Source: UBA668 sp966112835
Lineage (GTDB): Bacteria; Actinomycetota; Acidimicrobiia; Acidimicrobiales; Ilumatobacteraceae
Direction: 5' to 3'
Assembly: GCA_966112835.1 (NCBI GenBank)
Contig: CBHWEI010000148.1
Location: 1-9,875, forward strand
DNA: 9,875 nucleotides
The notes below the pieces were generated by a model, which saw nothing but the letters and a program-made list of their open reading frames with translations, was not told the DNA's origin and ran no database searches. Of the stretch, positions 5,656 to 9,875 are shown one piece after another. The stretch's first letter is position 1. Each line of letters starts with the position of its first letter. The position numbers and the translations under genes are program-made.

Positions 5656-5931
5656 TCAGGCCTTGGCGGCAGCCTTGGCCAGGCGCTTCGCGGCCCGGCC
5701 GATGGGCTCGAGGTTGCGATGGTCCAGGTCGCCCATCTCGACGCCGTTCACGAACAGCACGCGGTAGCGCTGCCAGTTGAAGCCGTTGGCCAGGAGGATC
5801 TTGCCCTCCACGCCGGCGGGCACGCCCTCGAGGTCGACGGTGCTGCGCACCTTGTCGCCCATGCGCAGATCGAGCTGGTTCGGGTGCGGCTTGGCCAGAG
5901 CGTGCGGCTTCCAGAACGTCATGGCTGTCAT
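5656..5931 (-). CDS. Small SH3/KOW-like protein of unknown function
   Basis: 91 residues from the ATG at 5931, or 88 from the ATG at 5922. The middle, GDKVRSTVDLEGVPAGVEGKILLANGFNWQRYRVLF, reads as a compact beta-barrel resembling KOW or SH3-like modules: a turn after GDKV, a PAGVEGK hairpin, and a WxRYRVxF strand. The tail (RAAKRLAKAAAKA) is basic and Ala/Lys-rich, so it may contact nucleic acid. No signal peptide or membrane segment is seen. The start is uncertain: a CAGAAT hexamer lies 7 nt before the 5922 ATG, which would suit a leaderless start there; no Shine-Dalgarno helps. The length, codon bias and conserved-looking core support a real gene. It converges with the methyltransferase gene and diverges from tig. 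No function is assigned. Confidence 0.7.
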   Translation of the reverse strand: MTAMTFWKPHALAKPHPNQLDLRMGDKVRSTVDLEGVPAGVEGKILLANGFNWQRYRVLFVNGVEMGDLDHRNLEPIGRAAKRLAKAAAKA

Positions 5932-5986
5932 TCTGCCCGATCCGCTGCGGCACCACCGCATTCGAGCCGATCAGGCGGGTGGCCGG

Positions 5987-5992
5987 TAGCAT
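5987..5992 (+). promoter_or_regulatory. Candidate -10 element of the tig-clpP promoter
   Basis: TAGCAT fits TANNNT and lies 9 nt before the GTG at 6002, so the mRNA would start within a few nucleotides of the start codon. No Shine-Dalgarno is present and no convincing -35 was found. It supports the long form of trigger factor. Confidence 0.4.
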
Positions 5993-6001
5993 CGTCGATC
6001 T

Positions 6002-7549
6002 GTGAACAGCACGATCTCACCGGTCGAGGACACCCTCGCCAACGACCCCGCCAACGACCCCGCCACCACCGCTGCCGACGCCGATTCGTCGGTCGAGAAC
6101 GGTGACGACGCGGTCGAGACCCCCTCGCCCCGCACGCCCCGCCAGCTGGTGAAGCTGTCGGTCACCATCGCGGAGGACGAGTTCGACCGCGACATCGACC
6201 AGGCGTTCCGCAAGATCGCCAAGGAGGTCCGTCTGCCGGGCTTCCGCGCCGGCAAGGTGCCGCGCAAGGTGCTCGAGGCCCGCATCGGCATCCAGGCCGC
6301 CCGTGAAGAGGCGCTGCGCGACGGTATCCCGCAGTACCTGGCCAAGGCCGTCCGCGAGCACGACGTCGACCTCATCGCCACCCCCGAGGTCGAGATCACG
6401 GCCGGCGACGAGTCCGGCCCGGTCGAGTTCGAGGCCATCTGCGAAGTGCGTCCCGTCATCACGGTGCCCGGCTATGGCGGCCTGCGGGTCGAGCTGCCCG
6501 GTCCCACGGCGACGGCCGAAGAGATCGACGAAGCGGTCGACGCCGAGCGCCGTCGCCAGGGCAGCCTGGTCGACGTCGAGCGTCCCGCCCAGGCGGGCGA
6601 CCATGTCACCCTCACCCTGGCTGCGAGCCGCGACGGCGAGCCCGTGCCCGGGCTGAACACCGAGGACTGGCTGTACGAGATCGGCAAGGGCTGGGTGGCC
6701 GAAGGCTTCGACGACCAGCTCATCGGTGCCTCGAAGGGCGCCGACCTGACGTTCTCGGCGAACCCCACCGGGCTCGACGAGCCGGCCGATTTCTCGGTGC
6801 AGGTCACCAACGTGCAGGAGATGCAGCTGCCCGAGGTCACCGACGAGTGGGTGTCCGAGCACCTCGGCGAGTTCGAGACCCTCGACGAGTGGCGCAACTC
6901 CATCGCCGAGCGCCTGAGCAACGCCAAGTTGAACCAGGCCCGCAACCTGTTCGTCGACCGCACCACCGCTGCCCTCGCCGAACTGGTCGAAGCACCGGCC
7001 CCGGCCAGCATGGTGCAGGGTGACCTGCAGGCCCGTGTGCAGAACACGGTGCAGCAGTTCCAGAACCAGGGCATCAGCATCGACCAGTGGCTGCAGGCCA
7101 CCGGCCAGGACGCCAACTCGTTCGTCAGTGCGCTGCAGGTGCAGTCCGAGAAGGCCGTCAAGGTCGACCTCGCCCTGCGCGCCATCGCCGTTGCCGAGGG
7201 CATCACCGTCGACGACGACGACGTCGAGCGCGAGTACGCCCGCATCGCCGTGCAGGTGCGCCAGAAGGCCAGCCAGGTGCGCAAGGCCTACGAGCAGAAC
7301 GACGCCGTCACCGACCTGAAGTCGCAGATCCTGAAGACGAAGGCGCTCGACTGGCTGCTCGAGCACGTCGAGGTCGTCGACGAGCTCGGCGCCCCCATCG
7401 ACCGTGCGTCGCTGCTCGGCACGCACGACCATGATCACGACCACGACCACGACCACGATCACGACCATGATCACGATCACGATCACGATCACGATCATGA
7501 TCACAGCCACGATCACGATCACGATCACGATCACGACCACCAGCACTGA
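6002..7549 (+). CDS. tig: Trigger factor with acidic N-terminal extension and His-Asp tail
   Basis: A ribosome-bound chaperone and peptidyl-prolyl isomerase, 515 residues against about 430-480 usually. The ribosome-binding domain (about 50-160) contains the signature LPGFRAGKVPRKVLEARIG (78-96). A short, divergent FKBP-type domain follows at about 199-275 (GDHVTLTL, LYEIGKG, GFDDQLIG) and lacks several usual FKBP aromatics, so isomerase activity may be weak. The C-terminal chaperone arms span about 278-465. Two additions are unusual. Residues 1-49 form an acidic, low-complexity extension with no basic residue before R44. Residues 475-515 are 21 His and 18 Asp with one Ser and one Gln, a likely metal-binding tail. 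The GTG at 6002 is chosen because the extension keeps the genome's codon bias and a -10 lies just upstream. A GTG at 6149 would give the canonical MKLSV start. The stop overlaps the clpP ribosome binding site. Confidence 0.95.
   Translation: MNSTISPVEDTLANDPANDPATTAADADSSVENGDDAVETPSPRTPRQLVKLSVTIAEDEFDRDIDQAFRKIAKEVRLPGFRAGKVPRKVLEARIGIQAAREEALRDGIPQYLAKAVREHDVDLIATPEVEITAGDESGPVEFEAICEVRPVITVPGYGGLRVELPGPTATAEEIDEAVDAERRRQGSLVDVERPAQAGDHVTLTLAASRDGEPVPGLNTEDWLYEIGKGWVAEGFDDQLIGASKGADLTFSANPTGLDEPADFSVQVTNVQEMQLPEVTDEWVSEHLGEFETLDEWRNSIAERLSNAKLNQARNLFVDRTTAALAELVEAPAPASMVQGDLQARVQNTVQQFQNQGISIDQWLQATGQDANSFVSALQVQSEKAVKVDLALRAIAVAEGITVDDDDVEREYARIAVQVRQKASQVRKAYEQNDAVTDLKSQILKTKALDWLLEHVEVVDELGAPIDRASLLGTHDHDHDHDHDHDHDHDHDHDHDHDHDHSHDHDHDHDHDHQH
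6038..6061 (+). repeat. 12-bp tandem duplication in the tig extension
   Basis: GCCAACGACCCC occurs twice in tandem (6038-6049 and 6050-6061) and keeps the frame, encoding ANDP twice. It suggests that the acidic extension changes by short duplications. Confidence 0.6.
7424..7546 (+). repeat. CAC-GAT/GAC hexanucleotide repeat coding the His-Asp tail
   Basis: 41 codons alternate His with Asp, broken only by one AGC and one CAG. Perfect CACGAT runs of four units lie at 7472-7495 and 7508-7531. Asp is GAT in 12 of 18 cases here, whereas the rest of tig uses GAC almost throughout. The tract therefore looks like recent repeat expansion and should be prone to replication slippage. Confidence 0.9.
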
Positions 7550-7553
7550 GGAG
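7548..7553 (+). promoter_or_regulatory. clpP Shine-Dalgarno overlapping the tig stop codon
   Basis: GAGGAG begins inside the tig TGA (7547-7549) and lies 7 nt before the clpP ATG. The overlap implies translational coupling of tig and clpP. Confidence 0.75.
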
Positions 7554-7560
7554 CCCCGAG

Positions 7561-8199
7561 ATGAACGAGTTCCCGATGATGTCCGGGTACCAGGTCCCCG
7601 GTGTGGTCGAGCAGACCAGCCGTGGCGAGCGCAGCTACGACCTGTACAGCCGTCTCCTGCGCGACAACATCATCTGGCTCGACACGCCCATCGATGACGC
7701 GTCGGCCAGCCTCACCTGCGCCAAGTTGGTGTACCTCGAGTCCGAGAACCCCGACAAGGACATCAGCATCTACATCAACAGCCCCGGTGGCGACATCACC
7801 GCGCTGTTCGCCATCTACGACACCATCCAGTTCATCAAGAACGACGTGGCCACCATCTGCCTCGGCCAGGCCGCTTCGGCCGCCGCCGTGCTGCTCGCCG
7901 CCGGCACCAAGGGCAAGCGCCTGGCGCTGCCGCACAGCCGCATCCTGCTGCACCAGCCCTACGGCCAGGTGGGCTACGGCCAGGTCACCGACCTCGAGCT
8001 GGCGGCCAAGGAGATCCTGCGCATGCGCGACCTCCTGGAAGAGATCATGGCCAAGCACACCGGCCAGCCGATCGAGCGCATCCATGCCGATACCGACCGC
8101 GACTTCGTGATGGAAGCATCCGAGGCCCTCGCGTATGGCATCATCGACGATGTCATCTCGTCGCGGGAGATGGTCGACCGTACCGGCCCGATCCGCTGA
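7561..8199 (+). CDS. clpP: ATP-dependent Clp protease proteolytic subunit, ClpP2-like
   Basis: 212 residues, full length. This is the serine peptidase subunit that forms the barrel fed by ClpX. The catalytic triad is S106 (GQAASAAAVLLAAG), H131 (LLHQPYG) and D181 (TDRDF). The oxyanion glycine loop is INSPGGD (72-78), and the C-terminal region is EALAYGIIDDVI. The AASAAAVLLAAGTKGKRLALP segment resembles mycobacterial ClpP2 more than ClpP1. Actinobacterial ClpP enzymes usually need two different subunits, and no second clpP lies beside this one, so a ClpP1 partner would have to be elsewhere. It starts 11 bp after the tig stop codon with a good Shine-Dalgarno. A short N-terminal stretch (residues 1-15) may be a processed propeptide. 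Confidence 0.96.
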   Translation: MNEFPMMSGYQVPGVVEQTSRGERSYDLYSRLLRDNIIWLDTPIDDASASLTCAKLVYLESENPDKDISIYINSPGGDITALFAIYDTIQFIKNDVATICLGQAASAAAVLLAAGTKGKRLALPHSRILLHQPYGQVGYGQVTDLELAAKEILRMRDLLEEIMAKHTGQPIERIHADTDRDFVMEASEALAYGIIDDVISSREMVDRTGPIR

Positions 8200-8215
8200 C
8201 CGCCCGAGACGACGT

Positions 8216-8232
8216 CCGAACAGCACGTTCGG
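8216..8232 (+). promoter_or_regulatory. Hairpin or operator in the clpP-clpX gap
   Basis: CCGAAC (8216-8221) and GTTCGG (8227-8232) form a perfect 6-bp inverted repeat with a 5-nt loop in the 76-bp gap between clpP and clpX. GGCCAG also occurs twice just downstream. There is no T-tract, so full termination is not supported. It may tune clpX expression as an attenuator or protein site; no clear match to a known Clp regulator box was found. Confidence 0.35.
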
Positions 8233-8263
8233 TCGCTGACCGGCCAGTCACACGGCCAGATCC

Positions 8264-8269
8264 GAGGAG
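8264..8269 (+). promoter_or_regulatory. Shine-Dalgarno of clpX
   Basis: GAGGAG lies 6 nt before the GTG at 8276 and decides this as the clpX start. The protein then begins at MAKFGDTGELLKC, the normal distance before the zinc motif. Confidence 0.75.
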
Positions 8270-8275
8270 AGTGCA

Positions 8276-9556
8276 GTGGCGAAATTCGGGGACACCGGGG
8301 AGCTGCTGAAGTGCTCGTTCTGCGGCAAGTCGCAGAAGCAGGTCAAGAAGCTCATCGCCGGTCCTGGCGTGTACATCTGCGACGAGTGCATCGACCTGTG
8401 CAACGAGATCATCGAGGAGGAGCTCACCGACACCGGTGAGCTGCGCTTCGACGAGCTGCCCACGCCCCGCGAGATCCGCACGTTCCTCGACGACTACGTG
8501 GTCGGCCAGGACGAGGCGAAGAAGATCCTCTCCGTCGCCGTCTACAACCACTACCGGCGCATCCAGTACCAGCAGAGCACTGCGGTCGGGCGCCGCGACG
8601 ACATCGAGCTGCAGAAGAGCAACATCCTGCTGCTCGGCCCCACCGGCTGCGGCAAGACCCACCTGGCCCAGACACTTGCCCGTCTGCTGAACGTGCCGTT
8701 CGCCGTCGCCGACGCCACCGCGCTCACCGAGGCCGGCTACGTGGGTGAGGACGTCGAGAACATCCTCCTGAAGCTCATCCAGGCCGCCGACTTCGACGTG
8801 AAGAAGGCCGAGACGGGCATCATCTACATCGACGAGATCGACAAGATCGCCCGCAAGAGCGAGAACCCGTCCATCACCCGCGACGTGTCGGGCGAGGGCG
8901 TGCAGCAGGCGCTGCTGAAGATCCTGGAGGGCACGGTCGCCTCGGTCCCGCCGCAGGGCGGCCGCAAGCACCCGCACCAGGAGTTCATCCAGATCGACAC
9001 CACCAACGTGCTGTTCATCTGCGGCGGTGCGTTCGCCGGCCTCGACCAGATCATCGAGAACCGCGTCGGTCACCGCGGCATGGGCTTCAACAGCACCGTG
9101 CGCAGCAAGTCCGAGCGCGACCCTGGCGAGCTGTTCGTGCAGGTGCAGCCCGAGGACCTGCTGAAGTTCGGCATGATCCCCGAGTTCATCGGCCGTCTGC
9201 CCATGGTGGGTGCCGTGCGCAGCCTGGACCGCGAGGCGCTCATCAAGATCCTCGTCGAGCCGAAGAACTCGCTGGTGCGTCAGTACCAGAAGATGTTCGA
9301 GTTCGAGGACGTGCAACTCGAGTTCACGCGCGACGCGCTCGAGGGCATCGCCGACCAGGCGCTGGCCCGCGGCACCGGTGCGCGTGGTCTGCGGGCCATT
9401 CTGGAAGAGGTGTTGTTGAACACCATGTACGAGCTGCCGGGTCGTACCGACGTCGGCACCGTGGTCATCGACGCCGACACCGTCGCCACCAAGGTGGCGC
9501 CCACGCTCACCCCGCGCGAACCGGTCACCAAGCGGCCGCGCCGCCAGGCGAGCTGA
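8276..9556 (+). CDS. clpX: ATP-dependent Clp protease ATP-binding subunit ClpX
   Basis: 426 residues, a typical length. A hexameric AAA+ unfoldase that threads proteins into ClpP. The N-terminal zinc domain has C13, C16, C35 and C38. The Walker A is GPTGCGKT (121-128) and the Walker B is IIYIDE (182-187). The substrate-gripping pore loop GYVG is at 154-157, and RKH (230-232) is the second pore element. The ClpP-contact loop, IGF in E. coli, reads MGF (269-271). The arginine finger is R307 in PEFIGRLP, and sensor 2 is GTGARGLR (366-373, R370). The last 20 residues are basic and Pro-rich. It starts 76 bp after clpP and folC follows 22 bp later, so the genes probably form one operon, perhaps with extra control in the clpP-clpX gap. 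Confidence 0.98.
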   Translation: MAKFGDTGELLKCSFCGKSQKQVKKLIAGPGVYICDECIDLCNEIIEEELTDTGELRFDELPTPREIRTFLDDYVVGQDEAKKILSVAVYNHYRRIQYQQSTAVGRRDDIELQKSNILLLGPTGCGKTHLAQTLARLLNVPFAVADATALTEAGYVGEDVENILLKLIQAADFDVKKAETGIIYIDEIDKIARKSENPSITRDVSGEGVQQALLKILEGTVASVPPQGGRKHPHQEFIQIDTTNVLFICGGAFAGLDQIIENRVGHRGMGFNSTVRSKSERDPGELFVQVQPEDLLKFGMIPEFIGRLPMVGAVRSLDREALIKILVEPKNSLVRQYQKMFEFEDVQLEFTRDALEGIADQALARGTGARGLRAILEEVLLNTMYELPGRTDVGTVVIDADTVATKVAPTLTPREPVTKRPRRQAS

Positions 9557-9578
9557 CCCGGCGCCGCGCGCCGATGCG

Positions 9579-9875
9579 ATGAGCCCGATGTCGTACCAGG
9601 ACGCCCTCGACTACCTCGACGCGCACGCGAGCTACGAGACCACCGGCCGCATCGAGTCGCCCACGCTCGACCGCATGCGCAGCCTGGTGGCCGCCATGGG
9701 CGACCCGCAGTTGGCGTACCCGGTCATCCACATCACGGGCACCAACGGCAAGGGCTCCACCACGCAGATGATCACCCGGCTGCTAATGGCGCACGGGCTG
9801 ACGGTGGGCACCTACACCAGCCCCCACCTCGAGAGGTTGAACGAGCGCATCAGCGTGAACTGCGAGACCATCCCC
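9579..9875 (+). CDS. folC: Folylpolyglutamate synthase / dihydrofolate synthase, 5' part
   Basis: The first 99 codons are open to the window end; the rest lies outside. The enzyme adds glutamate to folates, and in bacteria often also to dihydropteroate, in the cytoplasm. It is a Mur-ligase-type ATPase. Residues 51-65 carry the P-loop HITGTNGKGSTTQMI with K58. YTSPHLERLNERISVN (79-94) is the conserved FolC segment following it. YQDALDYLDA and the RIESPTLDRM region are typical of the N-terminus. The ATG at 9579 is preceded by no clear Shine-Dalgarno; an in-frame ATG at 9588 is possible. A three-codon ATG-CGA-TGA (9574-9582) overlaps the chosen start. Its position after clpX is seen in other actinobacteria. 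Confidence 0.93.
   Translation, partial: MSPMSYQDALDYLDAHASYETTGRIESPTLDRMRSLVAAMGDPQLAYPVIHITGTNGKGSTTQMITRLLMAHGLTVGTYTSPHLERLNERISVNCETIP

Noticed and set aside
3761..5767. A 668-codon plus-strand open frame
   Set aside because: It runs antisense through the aminotransferase and out of frame through the methyltransferase, both recognisable proteins. Long stop-free frames are expected at this GC content.
6017..7546. A 509-codon open frame antisense to tig, starting with a Val/Ile-rich hydrophobic run that looks like a membrane segment
   Set aside because: The hydrophobic run is only the reverse complement of the His-Asp repeat, and the rest mirrors the tig codon bias. The plus-strand protein has clear trigger factor motifs.
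7424..7546. CRISPR-like or satellite array
   Set aside because: The units are 6 bp without spacers and are in frame inside tig; it is a coding low-complexity repeat.
8214..8241. ClgR-type operator before clpX
   Set aside because: The GTTCGG at 8227 only partly resembles the GTTCGC-N5-GCG form recalled for ClgR and the second half does not match, so no regulator is named.
8153..9316. A 387-codon antisense open frame over clpX
   Set aside because: It mirrors the clpX codon bias and shows no protein motif; ClpX on the plus strand is certain.

Overview
This is a high-GC window whose codons end overwhelmingly in G or C. Three things point to an actinobacterium: the block tig-clpP-clpX-folC, a ClpP sequence of the actinobacterial ClpP2 type, and several genes with an actinobacterial leaderless arrangement (a TANNNT hexamer 6-9 nt before the start codon and no Shine-Dalgarno). 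A lineage such as Acidimicrobiia fits, but the sequence does not prove it.

Left edge (1-1320): the end of an integrative element. A complete tyrosine recombinase gene on the minus strand lies about 100 bp beyond the 3' end of a tRNA-Pro(UGG) gene, which is the usual arrangement when an element has inserted into a tRNA 3' end. The 100 bp between integrase and tRNA are dense in short direct and inverted repeats. The rest of the element lies outside the window to the left.

Minus-strand block (1321-4963): tRNA-Pro, then, upstream of it on the same strand, a two-domain universal stress protein, a membrane-anchored multicopper oxidase with an extra N-terminal cupredoxin domain, and a class V aminotransferase related to cysteine desulfurases. 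The oxidase and stress-protein genes are 4 bp apart and look like one operon. Upstream of the oxidase is a palindrome that closely matches the mycobacterial DosR/DevR hypoxia box, with a second palindrome overlapping it. This suggests a redox- or oxygen-controlled copper oxidase plus stress-protein unit.

Middle (4964-5931): a class I methyltransferase-like gene diverges from the aminotransferase gene across only 22 bp. The two -10 hexamers there overlap by two bases, and both genes appear leaderless. A small SH3/KOW-like protein gene follows on the minus strand.

Right part (5987-9875): the protein quality-control cluster, all on the plus strand. It holds trigger factor, the ClpP peptidase subunit, the ClpX unfoldase, and the first 99 codons of folC, which is cut by the window end. 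The trigger factor is unusual: it has an acidic N-terminal extension and a 41-residue His-Asp tail encoded by an expanding hexanucleotide repeat. The tig stop codon overlaps the clpP Shine-Dalgarno, so these two genes are probably co-translated. No other stretch longer than 300 bases lacks a gene.
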